DNA of 10,625 bases from Hyphomicrobiales bacterium. Lineage in GTDB: Bacteria; Pseudomonadota; Alphaproteobacteria; Rhizobiales; S144-23. This document shows, piece after piece, positions 1 to 7,220 of the stretch (positions are counted from its first letter, which is position 1; each line of letters opens with the position of its first letter). Below the pieces are notes generated by a model. That model did not search any database, was not told the DNA's origin, and saw only the letters and a list, made by a program, of their open reading frames with translations. The translations under genes and the position numbers were made by a program. The stretch covers positions 1 to 10,625 of the forward strand of contig WGBL01000339.1 of the NCBI GenBank assembly GCA_015494375.1, written 5' to 3'.

Positions 1-1957
1 CGGTGTTGACGGTCACACGGTCGAGCTTGACATCGCTCGCGCCATTGGTCGGCGACAGGGCGCGGAAGTAGATGTCATAGTCGCCCGGCGCCTCGCCCGC
101 GGGAACCGTGACCTCGGCCGTGAGCGTCACGCTCGCACCCGGCGCGATGAGCCCCGTATTCGCGACCTCGACACCGGAGAGCTTGAACTTCACTTGCCAA
201 TTGGCGGGCAGGCCGGCACCGGCATTGAAGTTCGAGCCGCTGTAAGCGAGATCGAAGCTCGAGGCGACCGTGGCCGTGTTCTCGACAACGATGGTGAACT
301 GCGCCGTCTGGCCGGGATCGACCGCCTCGGTCGTCCATGGCTGGCCGGCGTTGTCCACATTGGGGCCGTCGGCGAGGCCGCCCGCGTTCTCGATGTCGAC
401 CGTGCTCGCGACAACCTCTGCCGTCAGAGCGGCAGTGGACGAGTTCGACGCCGTCGGATCGCTCGACGCGGTCGCCGTCACAGTCGCCGTCCAGGCCGGA
501 TCGCTAGCCGCACGCACTGCCGAGGGATCATCCGGCAGGTCGACCTCGAGGAAGACGCTCACGGCATTGGCCGAGCCGATGCCGACGGGCCCGGTATCGG
601 GATTGCCGTCGCCGTCGCTGTCGGTCAGCGGCACGCCGTTCTGGTCGGTGAACGTGAACTTTGTACCGACGCCTGCGGTCGGGAAGCTCACGTTGGTGAC
701 CGACAGGTTGAAGGTCTCGCTCACATTCGAGTGGTTGGTGAGCACGAACTCGTAGCGCACCTTCCCGCCCTGCGGGTAGGCGCCGGGTGCCGGGCTCGCG
801 ATCGGGCCGTTGGAGCCGTCCTCGGTGACGGTATCATCATTGGCGCCGTCTGTGTCGGTGCCCGAGGTCTTCACGCCATCGAGGTTGGCGCCATCGGGAT
901 CGGCACCGGCGGAGCTCGACGAGCTGTCGGCCATGGTCACGGCAAACGAATCGTCGACCACAACTGTCGACTTGTTCGAGCTTTCCGGCGTGCCGCCATC
1001 GATGCTCGCCGCCGCGATATTGGCGATCGAGCCCGCGGCCCCCGCTACGACCGTCGCCTGGAAGGTGATCGAGCCGCTGCGTCCTGCAGGGATCGTATCG
1101 ATGGTCGCCGAAACCTTCGTGGTGGCGGCGTCGTAGCTGTAGTCGAGCGAATGCCCCTGGGCGTTGGTGTGGTCGGTGCCGTCGGCGGCGTCGTCAGCGG
1201 TGCCGCCGTCGCTCCAAGCGCCCGAGTTGGCGACATAGGAAAGCTCGGCCGGCAGCGTATCGGTGATCACCACATTGGTGGCATCGCCAAGCCCTGTGTT
1301 CGAGTAGGTGATCGTCACCGTCACCGTGTCGCCCGCCTGCACATTGCCCGGCGTCATGGACTTGGTGAGCTCGATCGCCGGGCCATTGGAGACGCCGGCC
1401 GTATCCGTCACGAAGTCCGTCACCGTGCCGTCATGCTGACTGGTGCCGGTGACCGTGATCGTCTCGCTGTCGCCCGGGCTTGCCGTCGTGGGCAACGGCA
1501 CTTCGACGACAAAGCCGAAGGTCTCCCCCGGGTTGAGCGAGGGCGTGACGGTGATCGGGGTCAGCGAGTCGGGCACGCCGTCGCGGTCGGCATCGGGATA
1601 GATCTTGATGCCTGCGGGGAAGTCGATATTGCCGGTGTTGGCATCGACGGCCGAAAGATTGAAGGCGTCCGGCCCGTTGCCGTTGTTGGTGATCACATGG
1701 GGATAGAAAATCTTGCCCCCGGGCGGCCTCGTCTTCGACGAATCGGCCTCGACATCGACGGCCGCAACCTGATTGACAATGGTCTGAACCGAGTTCGACT
1801 GCACGGTGATCGTCTCACCGGCGGCATTCTGATAGGTGGCGATCGCCTGGTTGCCGATCGGCGTATTCGCCGGCGGAGCCGCGGCCATGGCCGACGCCGC
1901 CGTGGCGATCATGACGGCGGCAAGCCCTCCGCAAGCGAGCCTCTTTAATCTATTCAT
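1..1957 (-). CDS. Secreted DUF11/Ig-like repeat surface protein, C-terminus outside window
   Basis: The minus frame is open from an ATG at 1957-1955 to the window edge, giving 652 residues with no stop. A GAGGGGG ribosome site (1974-1968) lies 10 nt upstream. Residues 1-26 form a signal peptide: basic MNRLKR, a hydrophobic stretch, then an Ala-rich cleavage area. Residues 193-245 match the DUF11 pattern (IELTKSMTPGNVQAGDTVTV, then ITYSNTG and ITDTLPAELSYV). Three further Ig-like modules share an N-x(6-7)-F-(N/D)-L core near residues 91-101, 408-419 and 560-570. Asp-rich loops resembling thrombospondin type 3 calcium sites follow the first two (DADRDGVPDS at 122-131, DSDGDGNPDTG at 446-456), and another Asp-rich stretch is at 353-381. 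No enzyme motif is visible. DUF11 proteins are generally exported surface or matrix proteins; an adhesive or structural role here is inference. The anchoring or sorting signal would be in the missing C-terminus. A long Arg/Gly/His-rich frame on the opposite strand is its antisense shadow. Confidence 0.9.
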   Translation of the reverse strand, partial: MNRLKRLACGGLAAVMIATAASAMAAAPPANTPIGNQAIATYQNAAGETITVQSNSVQTIVNQVAAVDVEADSSKTRPPGGKIFYPHVITNNGNGPDAFNLSAVDANTGNIDFPAGIKIYPDADRDGVPDSLTPITVTPSLNPGETFGFVVEVPLPTTASPGDSETITVTGTSQHDGTVTDFVTDTAGVSNGPAIELTKSMTPGNVQAGDTVTVTITYSNTGLGDATNVVITDTLPAELSYVANSGAWSDGGTADDAADGTDHTNAQGHSLDYSYDAATTKVSATIDTIPAGRSGSITFQATVVAGAAGSIANIAAASIDGGTPESSNKSTVVVDDSFAVTMADSSSSSAGADPDGANLDGVKTSGTDTDGANDDTVTEDGSNGPIASPAPGAYPQGGKVRYEFVLTNHSNVSETFNLSVTNVSFPTAGVGTKFTFTDQNGVPLTDSDGDGNPDTGPVGIGSANAVSVFLEVDLPDDPSAVRAASDPAWTATVTATASSDPTASNSSTAALTAEVVASTVDIENAGGLADGPNVDNAGQPWTTEAVDPGQTAQFTIVVENTATVASSFDLAYSGSNFNAGAGLPANWQVKFKLSGVEVANTGLIAPGASVTLTAEVTVPAGEAPGDYDIYFRALSPTNGASDVKLDRVTVNT

Positions 1958-2129
1958 GGTTGATGTTCCCCCTCGTGGGTGGCGGCGGAAAAGCAACAGT
2001 CCGCACGCATGGCGAGTGCATAGATGCGAATGCAATCGCGGGATATGTGATTCGCGGGGGAGCCAAAAGCGTGGTTGTAAAGAATTTGTTAAAACACGCA
2101 CTAATTGTGTCTCGCGAGTCACATTGACT

Positions 2130-2176
2130 TGTATATGCGCGTGCTTGCATTGAATTGCATATGCGCGCGCCTGCAT
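2130..2176. repeat. Two 21-bp direct repeats, possible operator
   Basis: Copies at 2130-2150 and 2156-2176 match at 18 of 21 positions (TGYATATGCGCG core ending in TGCAT), with starts 26 bp apart and a 5-bp spacer. The second copy contains the palindrome GCATATGC (2157-2164). A TTGACT box (2124-2129) abuts the first copy. The pair lies about 170-220 bp upstream of the DUF11 gene start and about 280 bp upstream of lgt. A regulator-binding role is inference from position and the near two-turn spacing. Confidence 0.45.
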
Positions 2177-2443
2177 CCGCCGATTGTGCCGCAAGTTGTG
2201 CTGCAAGGGCCTCGAAAAATCTTGACCGCGCAGCTCCTTGACAGGCGGGCGCGCGGCGCGCGATCGTCGCCGCCACTTTGAGGCGCCGAGACCGCCGTTG
2301 TGGGAGCACCGAGACCGTCGCCAATACCAATAAGGCGCCGCGGTCATCGTTGTTGCCGCGCCGAGGTATATGCGCGGCCGGCCAGTGGCACCCTGCGCGC
2401 CCATGCGCGGCAATCAAATGCGCTCTCATAACGGTTTCGAGAC

Positions 2444-2448
2444 AGAGG
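2444..2448 (+). promoter_or_regulatory. Ribosome binding site fixing the lgt start
   Basis: AGAGG lies 8 nt upstream of the ATG at 2457. The upstream in-frame ATGs (2370, 2403, 2418) would add up to 29 residues (RGRPVAPCAPMRGN...) that do not look like the N-terminus of an Lgt protein, so 2457 is preferred. Confidence 0.6.
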
Positions 2449-2456
2449 CTTTGCAG

Positions 2457-3314
2457 ATGCCCATACCCGCAACATTTGCCATTCCCTTTATCGCGCCCGA
2501 TCCGGTGGCCTTCGAGATTGTCGGCTGGCCGGTGCGCTGGTATGGGCTCGCCTATATGGCGGGACTGCTGCTGGGCTGGCTTTACATTCGGCAGCTGGTG
2601 GCGCGCAGCGCCCTCTGGGGCGGCCCGGCACCAATCGACAGCGAGGCGGCCGACAATTTACTCCTCTGGGCAACTCTTGGCGTGGTGGTCGGCGGCCGGC
2701 TCGGGTTTGTGCTCTTTTACGAGCCGGCCTACTATCTGGCGAACCCGGAGCAAATTCTCGCCCTATGGCGCGGCGGCATGTCATTTCATGGCGGCCTGAT
2801 CGGCACCGGCCTTGCACTCTTCATTTTTGCCCGTCGCAACGGGGCGCCGTTCCTCTCGCTTGCCGATATCGCGACCGCGGCGGTGCCCATCGGCCTCTTC
2901 TTTGGGCGGCTTGCGAACTTCATCAATGCCGAGCTCGTCGGCCGTGTGAGCGATGTGCCCTGGGCGATGGTCTTTCCGGGCGCGGGGCCACTGCCGCGCC
3001 ACCCGAGCCAACTCTATGAGGCGGCGCTCGAGGGGCTTTTGCTCTTTTTTGTCATTCGCTATTTCACCCACGTTCGCCACGCATTGCGCCGGCCGGGTTT
3101 CACAAGCGGCATCTTTCTGATGGGCGGCCTCGCCCGCAGCTTTGCAGAGCTTTTCCGCGCCCCCGACCCCGATCATCTCTTTACTCTTGGGCCCTGGCTC
3201 ACACCGGGCATCGCCTATTCGTTGCCCATGATCGCATTCGGCGCCTATCTCGTCTGGCGAAGCCGCGCACAAGACGAGCGCAGCGAAAGCGCTCCAACCA
3301 TTGCCGACCGATGA
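2457..3314 (+). CDS. lgt: Prolipoprotein diacylglyceryl transferase
   Basis: Lgt transfers diacylglycerol from phosphatidylglycerol to the lipobox cysteine of prolipoproteins, the first step of lipoprotein maturation in the inner membrane. The 285-residue product has the usual family length and several hydrophobic segments. Family landmarks are present: the PVRWYGLAYMAG N-terminal segment (25-36); GGMSFHGGLIG with H111, matching the essential His of E. coli Lgt; the signature GRLANFINAELVG (150-162) with R151, N154 and E159; HPSQLYEA (182-189); and R227 in RSFAELFRAPD, matching the late essential Arg. Ala replaces the usual Gly in GRxGNFIN, which the family pattern tolerates. The stop overlaps the next ATG by 4 bp (ATGA), which indicates translational coupling with the methyltransferase gene. 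A natural substrate, a lipoprotein, is encoded downstream at 5860-6999. Confidence 0.97.
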   Translation: MPIPATFAIPFIAPDPVAFEIVGWPVRWYGLAYMAGLLLGWLYIRQLVARSALWGGPAPIDSEAADNLLLWATLGVVVGGRLGFVLFYEPAYYLANPEQILALWRGGMSFHGGLIGTGLALFIFARRNGAPFLSLADIATAAVPIGLFFGRLANFINAELVGRVSDVPWAMVFPGAGPLPRHPSQLYEAALEGLLLFFVIRYFTHVRHALRRPGFTSGIFLMGGLARSFAELFRAPDPDHLFTLGPWLTPGIAYSLPMIAFGAYLVWRSRAQDERSESAPTIADR

Positions 3315-4621
3315 CCTCGGCAACGCCCCCGCCATCAGACGCCCCCAAGGCTAGGAAGGCTGAGAGCGAAGGGCCGCTCGCCAGCTGGCTGCGTGAGCAG
3401 ATCGCAACGGGCGGGCCCATGCCCGTCGACGTGTTCATGGGCCATTGCCTTTATCATCCCCGCTGGGGCTACTACCACCAGGGGGCCATCCTGGGCCGCG
3501 CGGGCGATTTCATCACCGCGCCCGAGATCAGCCAGCTCTTTGGTGAGCTCATCGGTATCTGGTGCCTTCTCGTCTGGCGCCAGCTTGGCCGGCCCCAGCG
3601 GCTTCGGCTCGCAGAGCTTGGCCCCGGCCGCGGCACCCTGATGGCCGACCTCTTGCGCGCCAGCCGCATCGCGCCCGATTTCGCCAAAGCGCTGGAGGTG
3701 GACCTCATCGAGATCAGTGCGCCGCTCATGGCTGAGCAGCGCAAAGTACTCACAGGCGCCGCCGTGCGCGTGCGCTGGAGCACGCAGCTCACGCCGGCAC
3801 TCCATCCGACGATCGTGATTGCCAACGAGTTCCTCGACGCCATTCCGGTCGCGCAATTCGTCCATGAGCGCGCCGACAAGAATGCCGACGGAAGCGCCGA
3901 CAAAAGCGCCGATGAAGCCGCCGATGGGGGCACCGGTGAAGCCGCCGATGAGGGCAGCCGGAGCCGCTGGCGCACGCGTCTTGTCGACTGGAACAGCGCC
4001 CGAGGCTTTCATTTCGTCATGGGGCCACAGGTCGCCATGGAGGCAGAGACGCCAGCCTTGCCACCCGGCATGCGCGTGTTTCAAGAGCGCGACGACATCC
4101 CCGAAGGTGCCATCCTCGAGAGCCGCTGGCGGGCGCTCGTTGGCGGGGGGGCTGCCGAGGCGAAAAGATCGAGCGATAGGGGCCCGGCTCGCACGGCCGG
4201 GCTTGCCCACCAGCTGGCCGCCGCCGCCGAGGCCGCCCCGCTCGTCGCCCTCTTTATCGACTACGGCCACGAGGGCCCGCTCCTTGGTGAGACACTGCAA
4301 GCGGTGCGCGGGCATGCCTACGCTCCCGTGCTCGCCAATCCCGGCGCGGCCGACCTTTCGGCCCATGTCGACTTCACCGAGCTCGCTGCCGCCCTGGCCC
4401 GTGTCGGCCTTGCCAGCCATGGCCCCATGAGCCAGGCTGCGTTTCTCGCGGGCCTCGGCCTGCCGGCCCGCCTCGAGGCCCTGCTGGCGGCCGCCTCACC
4501 CGAAGAGGCCAACGCGCTCGAGAGCGGCGCCCACCGCCTCATGGCCCCCGCCGGCATGGGCGGCCGCTTCAAGGTGTTGGCGGTGGCGAGCGATGAGCTC
4601 CCACCACCGCCCCTTTTCTGA
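3311..4621 (+). CDS. MidA/NDUFAF7-type SAM-dependent methyltransferase
   Basis: This 436-residue protein belongs to the DUF185/COG1565 class I methyltransferases, whose mitochondrial member NDUFAF7 methylates an arginine of a complex I subunit. The substrate of bacterial members is not firmly established. Landmarks: YHPRWGYYH (48-56); GDFITAPEISQLFGELIG (65-82); the SAM-binding loop LAELGPGRGTL (100-110); the acidic strand end DLIEIS (131-136); ANEFLDAIPVAQF (171-183); FIDYGH (315-320); GETLQAVRGH (326-335); NPGAADLSAHVDF (343-355); and GMGGRFKVLA (415-424). Two segments look inserted: an Asp/Ala/Gly/Lys-rich repeat (about 188-216) and a poorly conserved stretch (about 278-307). The first 20 residues (Pro/Lys/Glu-rich) look like a disordered leader. 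The start is set by the 4-bp overlap with the lgt stop. lgt-methyltransferase-pgeF is a recurring alphaproteobacterial order, so co-transcription is likely. Confidence 0.93.
   Translation: MTSATPPPSDAPKARKAESEGPLASWLREQIATGGPMPVDVFMGHCLYHPRWGYYHQGAILGRAGDFITAPEISQLFGELIGIWCLLVWRQLGRPQRLRLAELGPGRGTLMADLLRASRIAPDFAKALEVDLIEISAPLMAEQRKVLTGAAVRVRWSTQLTPALHPTIVIANEFLDAIPVAQFVHERADKNADGSADKSADEAADGGTGEAADEGSRSRWRTRLVDWNSARGFHFVMGPQVAMEAETPALPPGMRVFQERDDIPEGAILESRWRALVGGGAAEAKRSSDRGPARTAGLAHQLAAAAEAAPLVALFIDYGHEGPLLGETLQAVRGHAYAPVLANPGAADLSAHVDFTELAAALARVGLASHGPMSQAAFLAGLGLPARLEALLAAASPEEANALESGAHRLMAPAGMGGRFKVLAVASDELPPPPLF
3872..3955 (+). repeat. Degenerate 12-bp tandem repeat inside the methyltransferase gene
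   Basis: The sequence repeats GCCGAC/T plus six variable bases, encoding runs of AD-x-x (ADKNADGSADKSADEAADGG, then GEAADEG). It keeps the frame, being built of whole codons, and sits between the NEFLDAIPVAQF motif and the next conserved block. It probably encodes a flexible acidic loop that arose by slippage. Boundaries are approximate. Confidence 0.65.
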
Positions 4622-4759
4622 TCTGAAGACCGAGTGCAGGCCCCAATTTGCAGCTCGAAGCGCATGAGGGGCGGGGCCGGGCGACCAACGTGCGGGCGCG
4701 CTTGACCACTGAGGTTGTGGTATGGAGAAGCCTGTAAGAGGATAGCAGCCGCCACGGAC

Positions 4760-4765
4760 AGGAAA
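4760..4765 (+). promoter_or_regulatory. Ribosome binding site fixing the pgeF start
   Basis: AGGAAA lies 6 nt before the ATG at 4772. An in-frame ATG at 4715 would add 19 residues (WYGEACKRIAAATDRKCS) that are atypical for this family, so the internal start is preferred. Confidence 0.5.
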
Positions 4766-4771
4766 TGCAGT

Positions 4772-5545
4772 ATGCTCGAGCCACTCATCGCCGAAACGTT
4801 GGCACAGCAGGATTTTGTGGCCCACGGCTTTTTCACGCGCCGGGGCGGCGTCTCGCAAGGCATCTATGAAAGCCTCAACGGCGGTGTCGGCTCGCGCGAT
4901 GCGCCGGACGCCGTCCGCGAGAACCGCGCCCGCATCGCCCGCCATCTGGGGGTGGCGCCCGAGCGGCTCCTTTCGCCTTATCAGATCCACAGCGACCAGG
5001 CGCTCATTGTCGATCGTCCCTGGCCGCCGGGCGAGCGGCCTCGTGCCGACGCCCTCATCACGCGCACCCCGGGCCTTGCCATTGCGGTGAGCACGGCGGA
5101 CTGCGCGCCGGTGCTCCTGCTCGACCCGGTCGCCCGCGTCATTGGCGCGGCCCATGCCGGCTGGAAAGGGGCGCTCGGTGGCATTCTCGAGGCGACCCTC
5201 GCCGGCATGGAAGGCCTCGGCGCCAGGCGCAAGGACATCATCGCCGCCATCGGCCCTGCGATTTCTCAGCAAAACTACGAGGTCGGCCCCGAATTCGAAG
5301 CCGCCTTTCGTGACCGCTCGGACTCCTATAGCGCTTTTTTCAACCGCCCGGACGGCTCGCAACGGCCCCATTTCGATCTCCCCGGCTTCATCGAAGAGCG
5401 CCTCCGTTTAGCGGGCCTCAACCACATCGAGCAACTGGGCCTGTGCACCTATGAAAACGAATCGATTCTCTTCAGTTACCGCCGCGCCTGCCATCGCAAG
5501 GAGCCCGATTACGGCCGCCAAATAACCGCCATCCTTCTGAAATAA
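4772..5545 (+). CDS. pgeF: Peptidoglycan editing factor PgeF (YfiH/DUF152, multicopper polyphenol oxidase family)
   Basis: PgeF is a zinc-dependent hydrolase of the YfiH family. In E. coli it removes mis-incorporated L-Ser from peptidoglycan precursors (UDP-MurNAc-L-Ser); homologues have also been described as purine nucleoside-processing or laccase-like enzymes. The 257-residue product has the normal family length. The N-terminal block reads HGFFTRRGGVSQGIYESLNG (18-37). The metal-binding residues are visible: H73 in YQIHSDQ, C111 in STADCAPVLLLDP (107-119) and H128 in GAAHAGWKGALGG (125-137). The family motifs GPAISQQNYEVG (161-172) and LCTYENESILFSYRR (224-238) follow. It starts 150 bp after the methyltransferase stop. 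That gap contains a TTGACC (4702-4707) but no well-spaced -10 box, so it could still be co-transcribed with lgt. Confidence 0.95.
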   Translation: MLEPLIAETLAQQDFVAHGFFTRRGGVSQGIYESLNGGVGSRDAPDAVRENRARIARHLGVAPERLLSPYQIHSDQALIVDRPWPPGERPRADALITRTPGLAIAVSTADCAPVLLLDPVARVIGAAHAGWKGALGGILEATLAGMEGLGARRKDIIAAIGPAISQQNYEVGPEFEAAFRDRSDSYSAFFNRPDGSQRPHFDLPGFIEERLRLAGLNHIEQLGLCTYENESILFSYRRACHRKEPDYGRQITAILLK

Positions 5546-5724
5546 CATGTTTTCCACATATCAAGAGCTTGTTTTTGCCGTTTTCGCGCACTCAAGCGCC
5601 CGCGGCCGGGCAATGGCGCTGGACGGGCCTGCCATTAGTCAGTACTAACCTTGGTATTGGTTCGTACTCGATTTGTGTGTCGTACCGGTCGCGCTAAAGT
5701 TGCGTTCCAGGCCGCAGCTGCGTA

Positions 5725-5761
5725 CCCCTCGCGCCGGCGCCCGGCAAGGGCCGGCGAGGGG
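5725..5761. repeat. GC-rich hairpin upstream of the lipoprotein gene
   Basis: CCCCTCGC (5725-5732) pairs perfectly with GCGAGGGG (5754-5761), and the interior can pair further through CGG/CCC against GGG/CCG. It lies 180 bp past the pgeF stop and about 100 bp before the lipoprotein start. There is no T-run after it on the plus strand, so a simple intrinsic terminator is not proven. It could be a leader structure or a copy of a dispersed palindromic repeat. Confidence 0.5.
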
Positions 5762-5843
5762 CAATGCTTCCCGGCGACGTCATCTCCGACCGGCTCCGTG
5801 TGTGATCAACGGATATGATCGATTAAGTGGGGTGAAATTTGCG

Positions 5844-5850
5844 AAGGGGG
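5844..5850 (+). promoter_or_regulatory. Ribosome binding site for the GTG start of the lipoprotein gene
   Basis: AAGGGGG lies 9 nt upstream of GTG at 5860. The frame also has a TTG at 5839, but this Shine-Dalgarno lies downstream of it and so can only serve the GTG. Confidence 0.6.
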
Positions 5851-5859
5851 TATCGAGAA

Positions 5860-6999
5860 GTGACACGCGCAGAAAACACTGCGGCCGTGCGCTCTTGCCG
5901 GCGTCGAGCGCCGCTCCTCGTCTCGGGACTGATTGCCCTGATGCTGGTTGGCTGCGAGTCGGGCTCATCGATCTTCGGCGGCTCGACGCCAAACATCTTT
6001 GGCGGCGCATCATCCACCACAGCGGCCGCGACACCATCCGCCGAAATAAGCACAAAAACGCTGGCGATTGCGCCCGTCATCGGAGCGCCGACAAATGTTG
6101 CAGACAGATTGGCAAAGGGAGTTGCGGCATCGCTCAGGCAAAAGAGTGTTGCGGTCGTTGAGGGGGGCGGGAAAAAAGCCGACTATACGGTGACGGGCTA
6201 CGTGGTCGCTGCTCCCGCCAAGAACGGAACCAAGCTTTCCTATATCTGGGACGTCACCGAGCCGTCGGGCAAGCGCGCCCACCGCGTCACCGGCGAGGAG
6301 ATTGTCCCGGGCGCCAAGAGCAAGGACCCCTGGGCAAACGTCAACGATGCCGTCGTTCTCGCCATAGCTGATCGAACGGCCCGTGCCCTTGCTGAGTGGG
6401 TGCCGCGCAAAGCAGCAACCTCTTCTCCGGCTCTCGCCAGCAAGCCCGGTGTCAGCGGGGCTGCCAACTCTCAGAGCGCGTCAAACAGCAGGCCGCTAGC
6501 GCTCTCTGCAACGCCACGGGCAACAACGGCGCGGCCGACCCCCATTCACGGGCCCGCGAAACCCAGATCAGTGAGCCGGGCAACCCCTCGCGGCAAACCA
6601 AAACCGCAGCTGGCCGCACTTCAGAAGGCAACAGATGTCGTCAAGGCGGTGGTCCCGCCCGTCGTGGGCGCGCCGGGTGACGGCAGCCGCTCGCTGGCAA
6701 GCGCGCTTCAGCGGCACCTGATCCGCAAGGGGGTCGCCATAACGGCTGCGCGCGACAAACGCGCCTATACCGTCAAAGGCAGGGTGGCGCTCGGTCCCCC
6801 GAAGAACGGGAAGCAGAGCATCCGTATCGAATGGCAGGTGCTCGACCCCAAGGGAAAACGGGTGGGCACCGTCTCGCAAAAGAACACCATTCCACAGGGC
6901 CTGCTCGACGGCAAATGGGGCAAGACCGCCGATGCCGCCGCCGCAGCCGCGGCCAATGGCATCCTGAAACTCTTGCCCAACCGTCGCGCCGTCAATTAG
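5860..6999 (+). CDS. Lipoprotein with two copies of one domain, function unknown
   Basis: The 379-residue product begins with basic residues (RSCRRR, 11-16), a hydrophobic stretch and the lipobox LVGC with C32 as the predicted lipidated residue. A Gly/Ser/Ala-rich tether follows, with a small repeat (SIFGG, NIFGG). Two globular domains come next, residues 65-182 and 259-373, joined by a basic Pro/Ser/Ala linker (183-258). They are clearly related: APVIGAP / PPVVGAP; DYTVTGYV / AYTVKGRV; PAKNGTKLSYIWDVTEPSGK / PPKNGKQSIRIEWQVLDPKGK; and a closing W-x(4)-DA helix in each. The pattern (strand with AP.VGAP, helix, ADY.V.G strand, sheet, C-terminal helix) recalls small periplasmic lipoprotein domains of the TolB-N/CsgG/LpoB type, but this is only a fold-level guess. 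I do not recognise a named family. It is probably periplasmic and membrane-tethered, lipidated by the Lgt encoded upstream. Confidence 0.85.
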   Translation: MTRAENTAAVRSCRRRAPLLVSGLIALMLVGCESGSSIFGGSTPNIFGGASSTTAAATPSAEISTKTLAIAPVIGAPTNVADRLAKGVAASLRQKSVAVVEGGGKKADYTVTGYVVAAPAKNGTKLSYIWDVTEPSGKRAHRVTGEEIVPGAKSKDPWANVNDAVVLAIADRTARALAEWVPRKAATSSPALASKPGVSGAANSQSASNSRPLALSATPRATTARPTPIHGPAKPRSVSRATPRGKPKPQLAALQKATDVVKAVVPPVVGAPGDGSRSLASALQRHLIRKGVAITAARDKRAYTVKGRVALGPPKNGKQSIRIEWQVLDPKGKRVGTVSQKNTIPQGLLDGKWGKTADAAAAAAANGILKLLPNRRAVN

Positions 7000-7070
7000 G
7001 TCAGCAATTCGCCCAGTTCGGGGCATGGCTGACGGAGAACCGCCCAACGCATCGGACGTCAACGAAGTGA

Positions 7071-7095
7071 GCCCGAGCCGTTTACACGCTCGGGC
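7071..7095 (+). terminator. Hairpin downstream of the lipoprotein gene, likely terminator
   Basis: GCCCGAGC (7071-7078) pairs perfectly with GCTCGGGC (7088-7095) around a 9-nt loop, 72 bp after the stop codon. Only a weak T-containing tail (CACTTGTTAG) follows, so it may terminate poorly or act as a transcript-stabilising 3' stem. Confidence 0.5.
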
Positions 7096-7176
7096 CCACT
7101 TGTTAGAGGGGGAATGTGGTGCCCGGCGGGCCTCGCAACGGCTGATCGGGCCGTCGGCGACACTGCCGAGCAATGC

Positions 7177-7220
7177 TGAAGGAGAGCCTCGCGCCCGATG
7201 AAGGAGAGCCTTGCGCCCGA
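7177..7220. repeat. 22-bp tandem duplication
   Basis: Two adjacent copies (7177-7198 and 7199-7220) starting TGAAGGAGAGCC differ at a single base (C7190 versus T7212). The unit contains a strong Shine-Dalgarno-like AAGGAG, and the junction between the copies creates an ATG (7198-7200). The near identity suggests a recent duplication. Confidence 0.8.

Larger units (their letters stand above)
1958..2456. other. Divergent intergenic region between the DUF11 gene and lgt
   Basis: This 499-bp stretch separates two divergent genes and should hold the promoters of both. Part of it (about 2060-2160) is more AT-rich than the surrounding genes. CTTGAC boxes, which resemble alphaproteobacterial -35 elements, occur at 2221-2226 and 2237-2242 (the second reads TTGACA), but no convincing -10 box follows at 16-18 bp. 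The only clear structure is the pair of 21-bp direct repeats listed separately. Frames through this stretch (minus strand 1950-2429, plus strand 2278 onward) look like random coding with no recognisable domain, so no gene is called. Confidence 0.5.
5546..5859. other. Intergenic region upstream of the duplicated-domain lipoprotein
   Basis: This 314-bp stretch contains no supportable gene. From left to right it holds a T-rich segment after pgeF (5565-5585) without a proper stem; a small inverted repeat TTAGT-CAGT-ACTAA (5635-5648); a strong GC-rich hairpin (5725-5761, listed separately); and GATCA-7 nt-TGATC (5804-5820), 39 bp before the lipoprotein start codon. The last is a possible operator, but it is short enough to occur by chance. 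No clear -35/-10 pair was found. Confidence 0.45.

Noticed and set aside
194..1948. 584-codon open frame on the plus strand, Arg/Gly/His/Val-rich
   Set aside because: It is the antisense of the DUF11 gene, has no recognisable domain and a composition typical of GC-rich shadow frames; the minus frame has a signal peptide and clear repeats.
2221..2270. TTGACC/TTGACA promoter for lgt
   Set aside because: The -35-like boxes are good but the sequence at 16-18 bp downstream is GC-rich with no -10 element, so no promoter is called.
1950..2429. 159-codon minus-strand frame covering the divergent intergenic region
   Set aside because: It overlaps the start of the DUF11 gene in another frame, has no domain, no good ribosome site and a random-looking composition.
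3335..4420. 361-codon minus-strand frame opposite the methyltransferase
   Set aside because: Low-complexity Gly/Ala/Asp composition, no motifs, and it lies wholly within a well-supported gene on the other strand.
4496..5371. 291-codon minus-strand frame opposite pgeF
   Set aside because: It spans the end of one gene, a gap and most of pgeF; the forward frame carries all PgeF motifs.
5560..5585. Intrinsic terminator after pgeF (CAAGAGCTTG followed by T-run)
   Set aside because: The stem is only 4 bp with a 2-nt loop, which cannot form a stable hairpin.
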